This document shows, one piece after another, positions 50,132-58,732 of a DNA stretch of 64,000 nucleotides. Position numbers and translations under genes: made by a program. The notes below the pieces were generated by a model. It worked only from the letters and a program-made list of their open reading frames with translations, had not been told where the DNA came from and ran no database searches. The stretch is from positions 1 through 64,000 of the forward strand of contig CAJTWA010000003.1 of assembly GCA_910580195.1 (NCBI GenBank), given 5' to 3'. Positions within the stretch are counted from its first letter, which is position 1, and each line of letters opens with the position of its first letter. Source of the DNA: an uncultured Lachnospiraceae bacterium (GTDB taxonomy: Bacteria; Bacillota; Clostridia; Lachnospirales; Lachnospiraceae).

Positions 50132-50447
50132 AAGGATAAAGCCCCCTTTTTGAGATAAGAGAAATTAGGGTTTGCGGTATCTTTTGTATATTGTCTGTTT
50201 CAGTATAATGCAAAAATAGTGGGAAAACCATACACTTTGAGGAAAAATTGATGCTTTCCCCATTGAGGGTACCACAGAAGGGGCATAAAGTATAAGCATA
50301 TAGGAATGATTCTGGGGATTCCCGAAAAAATAAAAAAATTTTCCTCAAAGTCCATGGTGTTTCCCCGAAATAGAACCTATAATCCTTATTAGGAGTATTG
50401 GTAAGGGGTGTAATAATTCTCGGCAAACTTATAGCTCCGAAAAAATC
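50132..50447. other. Intergenic region with 13-bp inverted repeat
   Basis: ACTTTGAGGAAAA (50234-50246) and TTTTCCTCAAAGT (50339-50351) are perfect inverted copies 92 bases apart. No gene is supported; one open frame on the minus strand (50094-50426) lacks a ribosome site. Confidence 0.45.
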
Positions 50448-50496
50448 CTTGTACTTGCAGAAGCTGCTGTGCTTTTGCAGGCTGCAAGGGTTTTTT
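50448..50496 (-). terminator. Terminator of tRNA-Ser, bidirectional
   Basis: CTTGCAG (50454-50460) and CTGCAAG (50482-50488), extended by CCTTG/CAAGG, form a stem with A/T runs on both sides (AAAAATCC to the left, TTTTTTC to the right). Confidence 0.75.
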
Positions 50497-50522
50497 CTGC
50501 TTTTCTAAGGGAAATAAGGGAA

Positions 50523-50611
50523 CGGAGGAGGGGGGATTTGAACCCCCGCGCCGGGGCTACCGGCCTACTGGTGTTCGAAGCCAGACCCTTCAGCCACTTG
50601 GGTACTCCTCC
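50523..50611 (-). tRNA. tRNA-Ser(CGA)
   Basis: Acceptor strands GGAGGAG and CTCCTCC, three-pair D stem CCC/GGG, long variable arm (TAGGCCGGTAGCCCCGGCG) and discriminator G identify a serine tRNA. The anticodon stem CTGGC/ACCAG encloses TTCGAAC, giving CGA; the last stem pair is a C-A mismatch. The class II arm rules out the alternative TCG (Arg) reading. Confidence 0.9.
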
Positions 50612-50711
50612 AAAATCAAGATACATCCAGTACTTTCTGTCCAGAAATGATAAAAAAGTAGTGAACAGTAACCATTATACCAAATATTTTCAAAAATGCA
50701 AATGAAAAATC

Positions 50712-50740
50712 TTGTGGCAGGTAAAATTTTGAGCTATAAT
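50712..50740 (+). promoter_or_regulatory. SigmaA promoter of pfkA
   Basis: TTGTGG (50712-50717), 17-bp spacer and TATAAT (50735-50740) lie about 70 bases before the pfkA start. Confidence 0.75.
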
Positions 50741-50810
50741 ATTTTTGTTATGCGAATTATGCAGCAGCAAATAGAAGCAAAACGGACGATAGGAAAGGAT
50801 GTGGAGAACC

Positions 50811-51884
50811 ATGAAAAGAATTGGAATGTTGACAAGCGGAGGCGACTGCCAAGCGCTGAATGCGGCAATGCGCGGAGTTGTAAAAGGTTTAAGCAAAAAT
50901 GTAGAGGATTTGGAAGTATACGGGTTCTATGAGGGCTACAAGGGGCTTATCTATGGGAATTACCGTCTGCTTACCGGTTCTGATTTTTCAGGGATCTTAA
51001 CCAAAGGCGGGACAATCCTTGGCACCTCAAGGCAGCCGTTTAAATTAATGCGGGTGCCGGATGAGAAAGGCCTTGACAAAGTGGAGGCCATGAAGCAGAC
51101 TTACTATAAGCTTCGCCTAGACTGCCTTGTAATCCTTGGGGGGAATGGGACCCAGAAGACCGCCAACCTGCTCCGGGAGGAAGGCCTTAACATCATCCAC
51201 CTTCCTAAGACCATCGACAATGACATCTATGGCACGGACGTGACGTTCGGGTTCCAGAGCGCCATCAATATCGCAACAGATGCCATTGACTGCATCCACA
51301 CTACAGCAGCATCCCACAACCGTGTATTTATTGTAGAAGTCATGGGCCATAAGGTAGGGTGGCTGACGTTGTACGCAGGGATTGCAGGGGGCGCAGACAT
51401 TATCCTGCTCCCAGAGATTCCCTATGACATTGATAAAGTAGTTTCCGCCATTGCAGGCAGGAACAAGGCAGGGAAAGGCTTTACCATCCTTGCAGTAGCC
51501 GAGGGAGCCATTTCCAAGGAAGACGCAAAGCTTTCCAAGAAAGACCTGAAAGAAAAAATGAAAAATAAAAAATACCCCTCCGTTTCCTATGAAGTTGCAG
51601 CACGCATCGAGGAAAAAATAGGGAGCGAAGTACGCGTAACTGTGCCCGGGCATACCCAAAGGGGAGGGAGCCCCTGCCCATACGACCGCGTGCTCTGCAC
51701 AAGGCTTGGGGCTGCGGCAGCAAACTTAATCCTGAAGGAAGACTACGGTTACATGGTAGGCATGATTAATGGAAATACGAAGAAAGTCCCCTTAGAAGAA
51801 GTAGCAGGGAAATTAAAAATGGTAGAGCCAAATTCCAAAATCATCAAAGAAGCGAAATTAATTGGCATTAGCTTCGGGGATTAA
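50811..51884 (+). CDS. pfkA: 6-phosphofructokinase
   Basis: The 357-residue enzyme phosphorylates fructose-6-phosphate in glycolysis. The N-terminal MLTSGGDCQALNAAMRG, the substrate loop LPKTIDNDIYGTD, the MGHKVGWL helix and PGHTQRGGSPCPYDR are diagnostic. The phosphoryl-donor loop reads G-G-N112-G113: Gly at the position that decides ATP versus pyrophosphate predicts ATP, while the Lys in PKTIDND is the variant shared with PPi enzymes, and the usual Asp of GGDG is Asn. This marks a mixed-type subgroup; the donor should be tested. GGAG lies before the ATG. The gene abuts dnaX. Confidence 0.94.
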   Translation: MKRIGMLTSGGDCQALNAAMRGVVKGLSKNVEDLEVYGFYEGYKGLIYGNYRLLTGSDFSGILTKGGTILGTSRQPFKLMRVPDEKGLDKVEAMKQTYYKLRLDCLVILGGNGTQKTANLLREEGLNIIHLPKTIDNDIYGTDVTFGFQSAINIATDAIDCIHTTAASHNRVFIVEVMGHKVGWLTLYAGIAGGADIILLPEIPYDIDKVVSAIAGRNKAGKGFTILAVAEGAISKEDAKLSKKDLKEKMKNKKYPSVSYEVAARIEEKIGSEVRVTVPGHTQRGGSPCPYDRVLCTRLGAAAANLILKEDYGYMVGMINGNTKKVPLEEVAGKLKMVEPNSKIIKEAKLIGISFGD

Positions 51885-51886
51885 CA

Positions 51887-53497
51887 ATGTCCTATACCGC
51901 GCTATACCGCAAGTTCCGCCCGCAGGAGTTCGAGGACGTCCGGGGGCAGGAGCATATTGTGGCAACGTTAAAAAACCAGATTAAGGCGGAAAGGATTGGA
52001 CACGCCTACCTGTTCTGCGGGACAAGGGGAACCGGGAAAACGACCATTGCGAAAATCTTTGCAAAGGCAGTCAACTGCGAACACCCAGAAGGAGGGAGCC
52101 CCTGTGGGATTTGTAAGTCCTGCAGGGCAATCGCCGCAGGCAGCTCCATGAACGTGATTGAGATTGACGCCGCCTCCAACAACGGGGTGGACAATATCCG
52201 GGAAATCCGTGAAGAAGTGGCATATTCCCCGGCGGAAGGCAAATATAAGGTCTATATTATTGACGAAGTCCATATGCTTTCCATAGGGGCCTTCAATGCA
52301 TTGCTCAAAACATTGGAGGAGCCGCCTTCCTATGTCATTTTTATTTTGGCAACCACAGAAGCCCATAAGATACCCATTACCATACTTTCCCGCTGCCAGC
52401 GGTATGATTTCCGGCGGATTTCCATAGATGTCATTGCCGGCCGCTTGGAAGAGCTTTTGGGGAAGGAACAGGTAGAGGCAGAGCCCAAGGCCGTCCGCTA
52501 CATTGCCAAGGCAGCGGACGGCTCCATGCGTGACGCATTAAGCCTTTTAGACCAGTGCATCGCCTTTTATCTGGGGGAAACCCTGACCTATGACCATGTG
52601 CTGGAAGTGCTGGGAGCCGTGGATGTAGAAGTGTTTTCCGGGATGTTCCGGAAAGTTCTGGCAAAAGACGTCATCGGCGCCATTGCCCTGTTAGAAGAAC
52701 TGCTGGTACAGGGACGGGAGCCCGGCCAGTTCGTCGTGGATTTTACGTGGTATCTTAGGAATTTGCTTTTATTGCTAAGTTCTGATAATATGGAAGACGT
52801 GCTGGACATTTCCAGCGAAAACCTCGCCTTGCTTAAGGAAGAAGCCCAGATGGCGGACGGGGGGCAGCTCATGCGGTACATCCGCATTTTTTCTGAACTT
52901 TCCAACCAAATCCGGTATGCAGCCCAGAAACGGGTGCTGATTGAAATTGCCCTGATAAAGCTCTGCAAGCCGGAAATGGAACAGGATTACGGCTCCCTAG
53001 CCCAGCGGATTGCCCAATTGGAACAGAAATTGGAACAGGGCACATTTGTGCAGGGGGCAATGCCCCAAGAAAGCGCAGATGCCGGTGCAGCCAAAAAGCC
53101 GCCCATGCAGCAGGAAGGCGGGGAACCGGAAACAGCCCAGAAGCTGCCCAAGGCAATCCCGGAGGATGTCCGGCGTGCCGTGGAAAATTGGCGCCCCATC
53201 ATCGAAGGCCTTTCCGGCGGGCTCAAAAGCTACCTGAAAACAGCCCGGTTAAGCCTGGCAGGGGAAAACCAGCTTTTGGTTGTGTTAGACGACGAGGTGG
53301 CAGAAGCTTTTGTCAGCACAGAAGCCCATATGCAGGAATTAAAGGAAATGATAAGCCAACGGATTGGGAAAGAAATCGAAGTAAAAATCCAGAGGAATGA
53401 AACAGGCCAGCCTTTTGAGGAATCTTATGTGGACCTTGGGAAAATCATAAGCCAAGCGGTCAATATGGAAATCACCATTGAGGATGAGGAAGAGTAG
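51887..53497 (+). CDS. dnaX: DNA polymerase III subunit gamma/tau
   Basis: The 536-residue clamp-loader ATPase has Walker A GTRGTGKTTIAK, the zinc-module cysteines (CEHPEGGSPCGICKSC), Walker B IIDEVHMLS and sensor/arginine finger LSRCQRYDFRR. Residues about 375-430 are a Gln/Pro-rich linker and 430-536 a tau-like C-terminal region. The start lies two bases after the pfkA stop, so they are probably co-transcribed. I see no clear slippery site for making gamma. Confidence 0.95.
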   Translation: MSYTALYRKFRPQEFEDVRGQEHIVATLKNQIKAERIGHAYLFCGTRGTGKTTIAKIFAKAVNCEHPEGGSPCGICKSCRAIAAGSSMNVIEIDAASNNGVDNIREIREEVAYSPAEGKYKVYIIDEVHMLSIGAFNALLKTLEEPPSYVIFILATTEAHKIPITILSRCQRYDFRRISIDVIAGRLEELLGKEQVEAEPKAVRYIAKAADGSMRDALSLLDQCIAFYLGETLTYDHVLEVLGAVDVEVFSGMFRKVLAKDVIGAIALLEELLVQGREPGQFVVDFTWYLRNLLLLLSSDNMEDVLDISSENLALLKEEAQMADGGQLMRYIRIFSELSNQIRYAAQKRVLIEIALIKLCKPEMEQDYGSLAQRIAQLEQKLEQGTFVQGAMPQESADAGAAKKPPMQQEGGEPETAQKLPKAIPEDVRRAVENWRPIIEGLSGGLKSYLKTARLSLAGENQLLVVLDDEVAEAFVSTEAHMQELKEMISQRIGKEIEVKIQRNETGQPFEESYVDLGKIISQAVNMEITIEDEEE

Positions 53498-53686
53498 CCC
53501 GCGCGTGGGATAGCCCGGCATCCAGCAGATAATTTTCTTTATGGCAAATTGCACCCTAAGCCCACCTCCCACTGGGGAGGAGGCACGGCGCAGCATTGCC
53601 CAGGCTGGCAGTTCAGATAGATTGTTGCAGGTAATTGTATTATGGTAGGATAATTATGAGAATTTCAGTAATTAGGAGGAATACGG

Positions 53687-54043
53687 ATGGCAAAGCGTGG
53701 AGGGTTTCCCGGCGGGATGATGCCCGGGAATATGAATAACCTTATGAAACAGGCCCAGAAAATGCAGAAGCAGATGGAAGAAGCCACGAAAGAACTGGAA
53801 GAAAAGGAAATTACGGCAACCGCCGGGGGCGGGGCCGTGGAAGTCACCATATCCGGCAAGCGGGAAGTGACAAAAGTCAAGCTTGCAGAAGAAGTGGTAG
53901 ACCCGGACGATATTGAAATGCTGGAGGACTTAATTATGGCGGCAACCAATGAAGCCCTCCGCCAGATTGAAGAAGCATCCCAGCAGTCCATGTCCAGAAT
54001 CACCGGCGGGCTTGGCGGGATGGGGGGAGGGCTCCCATTTTAA
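53687..54043 (+). CDS. YbaB/EbfC-family nucleoid-associated protein
   Basis: The 118-residue protein matches the family from NNLMKQAQKMQKQMEEATKELEEKEITATAGGGAVEVTISGKREVTKVKLAEEVV to a Gly-rich tail. It binds DNA as a dimer. It lies between dnaX and recR, the near-universal gene order. TTAGGAGGAATAC precedes the ATG; the 190-base gap after dnaX suggests its own promoter. Confidence 0.95.
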   Translation: MAKRGGFPGGMMPGNMNNLMKQAQKMQKQMEEATKELEEKEITATAGGGAVEVTISGKREVTKVKLAEEVVDPDDIEMLEDLIMAATNEALRQIEEASQQSMSRITGGLGGMGGGLPF

Positions 54044-54058
54044 CGCCGGGAGGATGAC

Positions 54059-54655
54059 ATGGACTATTACAGTAAACAAATCAGCAAGTTAATCGAAGAG
54101 TTGTCAACTCTTCCCGGGATTGGAAGCAAGTCGGCACAGCGGCTTGCTTTTCATATTCTGAATATGCCCATAGAGCAGGCGGAAGGCCTTTCCTCGGCAA
54201 TTATAGAAGCAAGGAAAAATGTCAGGTATTGCAAAACCTGCTATACCCTCACCGACCATGACGTGTGCCCAATCTGCCAAAACACAGGGCGGGACCATAA
54301 GACCATCATGGTGGTGGAGGACACAAGGGACTTGGCCGCTTACGAAAAAACCCAGAAATACACAGGGGTTTACCATGTGCTCCACGGGGCAATTTCCCCT
54401 ATGCTTGGGATTGGCCCCGGTGATATCAAGCTAAAAGAGCTGATGCAGCGGCTGCAGGGAGATGTGGACGAAGTAATCATTGCTACCAATTCCAGCTTGG
54501 AAGGGGAAACCACAGCCATGTACATCAGCAAGCTGATTAAGCCCACCGGGATCAAAGTCACCCGGATTGCCAGCGGCGTCCCAGTGGGGGGCGACTTGGA
54601 ATATATTGACGAGATGACGCTGCTGCGCGCTTTGGAGGGAAGGGTGGAATTATAG
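54059..54655 (+). CDS. recR: Recombination mediator protein RecR
   Basis: The 198-residue protein has the HhH STLPGIGSKSAQRLAFHIL, four-Cys zinc finger CKTCYTLTDHDVCPIC, Toprim domain (VVEDTRDLAAYEKT, then ATNSSLEGETTAMYI) and C-terminal Walker-like tail. With RecF/RecO it loads RecA at gaps. GGGAGGATGAC precedes the ATG. Confidence 0.97.
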   Translation: MDYYSKQISKLIEELSTLPGIGSKSAQRLAFHILNMPIEQAEGLSSAIIEARKNVRYCKTCYTLTDHDVCPICQNTGRDHKTIMVVEDTRDLAAYEKTQKYTGVYHVLHGAISPMLGIGPGDIKLKELMQRLQGDVDEVIIATNSSLEGETTAMYISKLIKPTGIKVTRIASGVPVGGDLEYIDEMTLLRALEGRVEL

Positions 54656-54774
54656 TTTTTAGGGCTTGCTGGACAATGTTGTAGAATACAGTCGAAATGT
54701 TTTTTTACAGCGTGACACAGATTTCCAAAAATTGCAGGCGGAATATGCTACCATGTCTAAAAAGAGGTGAAGGC

Positions 54775-57267
54775 ATGATAGAAATTGTTTGCAAAAATGG
54801 ATTACAAGAAGAGGAAAAAAAGCTATGCCTCCCCAAGAATATCCGCCAAATTGGCAGCCCGCGGGGAAGGCATAAAATTTACATAGAAGATTACGTTTAT
54901 ACTTATTTAAAGTCCATAGCGCAGAAAAAAGAATCCTGTGCAGTGGTATTCTTAGGCAAAAGCCAAGTGGCAAAGGATATCCGTTACACCTTTGTCAGCG
55001 GGGCAGCCGAGTGCGGGCCCGGGGTGTTCCAATGGGACAGCATTTGCCTAGACGAGAGTTTCTGGAACCATATTGAAAAAGAAAAGCAGCAGTATTTCCC
55101 GGATAAAGAAATTGTCGGGTGGTTTTTGGGAAAAACGGGACAAGCCATGGAACTTACCCCTGTTGTGGAGGCTGCCCACCGGAAATATTTTCCCGGCAGG
55201 GATAAAATCCTGATGCTGATGGATATCTTGGAACAGGAAGAAGTATTTTTCATCTATGACCAAGGATATTTGCAGAAGCGGGAAGGGTATTATATTTATT
55301 ATGAGAAAAACTTGCCCATGCAGGAATATATGGTTCAGAAAAAAGAAGAGGGCGCCGGGGCAGCAGAAGAGGGATATGGACTGCAGTCCATGGGAGGGGA
55401 TGAAGAGCTGCCGATGCAGCAGGAAATGGCGGAACTTGAGGATACAGAGGGACTGCAGGGCTTGCCGGGCATAGGAGAAGTGCAGCAAGGCCATGCATCC
55501 CCATCAGGCAAAGCAGCAGGATCCCAGATGGAAAACGTATCCCGATCAAGGAGGAGCAAGAAATCCCGGCGGCAAAACCCATCCCAGTTAGAGGGAGCCA
55601 CAGAGCCCCAGACAGGCCGGGCATCTCTGCAAAATGAGGAGGGAAACCCCCAGCCAGAAGGCAAAGCGGACATGCAGCAAAGCAATACTTCCACGCCAGA
55701 AGGCGCAATGGACATGCGGCAAAGCAATGCCCCTGCCCCAAAAGCCGCAATGGGCATGCAGCCAAGCAATGCCCTTACGCCAGAAAGCGCCATGGGAAGG
55801 AAGGAAGGCAGTACTGTTGCAAACCCCGCCCCAGAAAGGGATCCTGCAAATAGGCAGCTAGGGGAAACTGCTTACGCAGCATCCGGGCAGGCTGGAAAAC
55901 AGGCAGAAGCTGCAAAGCTGCAGGCAGGAACGCCTGCAGGGGCAAAATCAGGGCAGCCGGTATCCGCTGCAGGAAGCGGCAGGACAGGCACTGCAGGCCT
56001 TGGCACAGCAGCAAATGGGAAGGCAGGGCAGGAAGCGGCGCTGGCAGATGCAAGAGCAGCATCCGGCCAAGCGCAGGCTCCCGATAGGGCAAAAGCGCGC
56101 CAGCTAAAGCAAAAATCAGCAAGAAAGAAATCAGGCGCAGCCATAGCCCAAAAATCAGGCGCAGAAGCCAAAGCCCGCGTCAAAGCAGGCACAAGGGCAA
56201 GGCTTCAAACCGGCGAAGGGGTGAAGGAATACCTAGAACTAAAGAAGGAATTCCAAGAACTCCACAAGGAGCTGGAAAAAGAACTCCCCACGGGCAGCCC
56301 AGAAAAAATATTTGCAAAAAGCAATTTGGAAGAGCCCAAAACCCAAGCAGAAGAAGCTTTGGAATCCTACCGCCATATGATTTTGGAGCGGCAGGGCAGG
56401 CAGATTGCACGCCAAAACCGCAAATTCCTGTACACAGCATCTTCATTTTTCCTTGTTGCAGTCTGCGTCCTAGGCATAACCACCATCAATAATTACCGGA
56501 AAATGCAGGAAGTGGAAGACGTCCTGCACGTCATGAGCGGCAATGCATCCGAAGGGAAACGGGCAGGAAAAGAAGACGGCCCAGTGGTGGAAAGCGTAAT
56601 GTCCGGGGTAGAGCCCTTACAAGAAAACGGGGAAACGCCCGCTGCCACAGGGGAAGGCCAGCCAGCATCCAGCGGCGGACAGGAAAGCGGCCAAGCAGGG
56701 GCAGATAACAATGCTGGGGAAGGCCAGCCAACGTCCGGCGGCGGACAGGAAGCCGCCCAAACAGGAACAGGGAACGGCGAAGGGACAGGGCAGCCAGCAT
56801 CCGGCAGCGGTCAGGAAAGCGGCCAAGCAGGAGCAGACAACAATGCTGGGGAAAGCCAGCCAACGTCCGGCGGCGGACAGGAAGCCGCCCAAGCAGGAAC
56901 AGAAAACAGCAGTGGGACAGGCCAGCCAGCATCCGGCAGCAGCCAAGATACAGACAAAGCGGAAACTGGGGATAGCCAAGGCACGGAAACTTCCTCTGTC
57001 AGCCAGCCAAATAGCAGCGGAGGGAACACGGACAGCAGCACAGAGAGCCAGCAGCCCAGCCCAGCCGGGGAACCCAGTACTGCAAATGGCACAGAAGAAA
57101 CCGCCGCGCCCCAGCCCCGCTATTATACCGTCAAGCCGGGAGATACGCTGGGCTCTATCTGCATCAGCATTTACCATGACCAGGGCATGATGGCAAAAGT
57201 GTGCGAGGCAAACGGAATTGACAATGGAGATAAGATTTACGTAGGCCAGAAGCTGGTTCTTCCGTAA
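54775..57267 (+). CDS. Membrane-spanning LysM protein with an MPN/JAMM-like N-terminal domain
   Basis: The 830-residue protein has four parts. Residues about 20-170 resemble an MPN/JAB fold: CAVVFLGKSQVAKDIRYTF, then EIVGWFLGKTG where active enzymes have GWYHSHPG, so the metal-binding His residues are lost. A long low-complexity linker (about 190-490) is rich in Ala, Gly, Gln and Lys. A coiled coil and one membrane helix (FLYTASSFFLVAVCVLGITTI) lie at about 495-570. The outside part has 22-26-residue Gly/Gln repeats and a LysM domain (782-830, YYTVKPGDTLGSICISIYH). It should link a cytoplasmic module to peptidoglycan. AGAGGTGAAGG precedes the ATG. Confidence 0.78.
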   Translation: MIEIVCKNGLQEEEKKLCLPKNIRQIGSPRGRHKIYIEDYVYTYLKSIAQKKESCAVVFLGKSQVAKDIRYTFVSGAAECGPGVFQWDSICLDESFWNHIEKEKQQYFPDKEIVGWFLGKTGQAMELTPVVEAAHRKYFPGRDKILMLMDILEQEEVFFIYDQGYLQKREGYYIYYEKNLPMQEYMVQKKEEGAGAAEEGYGLQSMGGDEELPMQQEMAELEDTEGLQGLPGIGEVQQGHASPSGKAAGSQMENVSRSRRSKKSRRQNPSQLEGATEPQTGRASLQNEEGNPQPEGKADMQQSNTSTPEGAMDMRQSNAPAPKAAMGMQPSNALTPESAMGRKEGSTVANPAPERDPANRQLGETAYAASGQAGKQAEAAKLQAGTPAGAKSGQPVSAAGSGRTGTAGLGTAANGKAGQEAALADARAASGQAQAPDRAKARQLKQKSARKKSGAAIAQKSGAEAKARVKAGTRARLQTGEGVKEYLELKKEFQELHKELEKELPTGSPEKIFAKSNLEEPKTQAEEALESYRHMILERQGRQIARQNRKFLYTASSFFLVAVCVLGITTINNYRKMQEVEDVLHVMSGNASEGKRAGKEDGPVVESVMSGVEPLQENGETPAATGEGQPASSGGQESGQAGADNNAGEGQPTSGGGQEAAQTGTGNGEGTGQPASGSGQESGQAGADNNAGESQPTSGGGQEAAQAGTENSSGTGQPASGSSQDTDKAETGDSQGTETSSVSQPNSSGGNTDSSTESQQPSPAGEPSTANGTEETAAPQPRYYTVKPGDTLGSICISIYHDQGMMAKVCEANGIDNGDKIYVGQKLVLP
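56640..56960 (+). repeat. Coding tandem repeats in the LysM protein gene
   Basis: About five units of 66-75 bases encode variants of GxGQPASGGGQESGQAGADNN, alternating two sub-types. They form the extracellular spacer before LysM. Confidence 0.85.
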
Positions 57268-57334
57268 AATTTTGGAACGAAATGCCTCCTGTGGATGACA
57301 TTCTTACGGGGCAGGCTTGCGTGGAGGTGTAGCA

Positions 57335-58519
57335 TTGGCAGATAAAGCATACCGGGTTGTAAAATCGGATGTACAAGGAATGAACGAGAAAATCCAGCAG
57401 CACCGGAGGAAAATCCTCCGCTGGATTGCTTTTGTGACGGCTGTTGTGCTGATTGGGATTGCCGGGATTTACATTTATTTGCAGACAAAGACATACACAG
57501 GGTATGATGTGCTAAAGTCTGTAGAGCGGGAAGATTCCCCCGGGACCCAGTTCCGTATTTTTCATGGAAATATCTTAAAGTACAGCAAAGACGGGGCTTC
57601 CCTCGTGGACGTGGACAATAGGCTGATTTGGAGCCAGACCTTTGAAATGCAGTCGCCCATGGTGGATTTCTGTGAAAGTTATGTGGCAATTGCAGACAAA
57701 AAAGGAGATAGGGTGTATATTATGGACGCCGCAGGCCCCTGCGGGGAACTCAAGACTTCCATGCCCATCCAGAGGGTAGTAACAGCCAGCCAAGGCATGG
57801 TTGCCGTTCTGATGGAGCAAGATGGAACCGGCTATATCCAGCTGTATGACAAATCCGGGGAATTCCTTGCGGAAGGGGAAGTCCATACGGAAAACAGCGG
57901 CTACCCGCTGGACATTGCCATTTCCAATGACGGCAAAAAGCTGGCGGTATCCTTGCTGGACGTAAACAGCGGGAACGTAAAAACCACAATCACATTTTTT
58001 AATTTTGACGCCGTAGGGCAAAATGAAATTGACAATATCGTAGGCCAATATACCTATGATGATATGGTTGTCCCCAAGGTAGAATTCCTGACAAATGACG
58101 TCATGGTATCATTCGGGAGCAAAAAAGCCATCGTGTTTGAAGGCGCCCAGAAACCCAAAATGAAACAGGAGATTGAGGTGGAGCAGGAAATCCGCAGCAT
58201 TTTTTATAACGACGCCTATTTTGGGTTTGTATTTGAAAATGAAAATGCAGAATCTTCTTATAAAATGCAGGTCCACGACCTCCGGGGCGCAGAAGTGGTT
58301 TCCAAAAATTTCAAGATGGAGTATCAGGAAATCAGCTTTCTGGAAAACGATGAAATCTGTGTGAGGAATGACTTGGAGTGCGCCATATTTACCCTGCGGG
58401 GCGTAGAAAAATTCCATGCAAATTTTGAAAAAAACATTTGGAAAGTAATGTCCCTAGGCAGAATCAGGGACTATGCCTTCTTGGCAGAAGGGGAAACCCA
58501 GAGGGTCAGGCTGAAATAA
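57335..58519 (+). CDS. DUF5711-family membrane protein with beta-propeller-like outer domain
   Basis: A 394-residue protein with a basic cytoplasmic start, one membrane helix (WIAFVTAVVLIGIAGIYIYLQ, about residues 29-49) and a repetitive beta-strand domain (IFHGNILKYSKDGASLVDVDNRLIWSQTFEM ... VTASQGMVAVLMEQDGTGYIQLYDKSGEFLAEG) like a propeller. This matches the DUF5711 family seen in Clostridia; function unknown. The start is TTG at 57335, five bases after GGAGGTG. It lies between the LysM protein and cvpA. The 3' end is duplicated (see repeat). Confidence 0.8.
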   Translation: MADKAYRVVKSDVQGMNEKIQQHRRKILRWIAFVTAVVLIGIAGIYIYLQTKTYTGYDVLKSVEREDSPGTQFRIFHGNILKYSKDGASLVDVDNRLIWSQTFEMQSPMVDFCESYVAIADKKGDRVYIMDAAGPCGELKTSMPIQRVVTASQGMVAVLMEQDGTGYIQLYDKSGEFLAEGEVHTENSGYPLDIAISNDGKKLAVSLLDVNSGNVKTTITFFNFDAVGQNEIDNIVGQYTYDDMVVPKVEFLTNDVMVSFGSKKAIVFEGAQKPKMKQEIEVEQEIRSIFYNDAYFGFVFENENAESSYKMQVHDLRGAEVVSKNFKMEYQEISFLENDEICVRNDLECAIFTLRGVEKFHANFEKNIWKVMSLGRIRDYAFLAEGETQRVRLK

Positions 58520-58595
58520 GGCTGCGCCGGAAAGCTGGAACGGAACCATGGTTTCTTGACGGAAGGGGAAACCCAGAGGGTCAGGCTGAAATAAA
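58478..58595 (+). repeat. 75-bp spaced duplication of the DUF5711 gene 3' end
   Basis: A 43-base block with GAAGGGGAAACCCAGAGGGT ends in TAA and occurs at 58478-58520 and 58553-58595. Read through in frame, the gene ends FLAEGETQRVRLK-stop and the copy ends FLTEGETQRVRLK-stop. The distance of 75 bases is 25 codons, so the second stop is in phase. Confidence 0.92.
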
Positions 58596-58636
58596 ACCGC
58601 CCCCTGCTAGCAGTGGAAATATTCCCTTGGGTGAGG

Positions 58637-58730
58637 GCAGCAAAAGGAAAATGGCATAATAGGGATAGAATAGGGGTACAAAGCAGCAAAAGGGAAAACA
58701 GCGTTATGGGGTTAGAATAGGAGTACAGGC
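58637..58730 (+). repeat. 46-bp tandem duplication in the cvpA leader
   Basis: GCAGCAAAAGGRAAA starts at 58637 and 58683, and both copies end in AGAATAGGRGTACA. The second copy supplies the AGGAG ribosome site of cvpA. Confidence 0.85.
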
Positions 58731-58732
58731 AG

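Noticed and set aside
50094..50426. 110-codon minus-strand gene downstream of the XRE-TPR regulator
   Set aside because: No ribosome site or family, and it overlaps the 3' end of the regulator.
50523..50611. Reading this tRNA as tRNA-Arg(TCG)
   Set aside because: The long variable arm, three-pair D stem and discriminator G are serine features; the alternative stem register has more mismatches.
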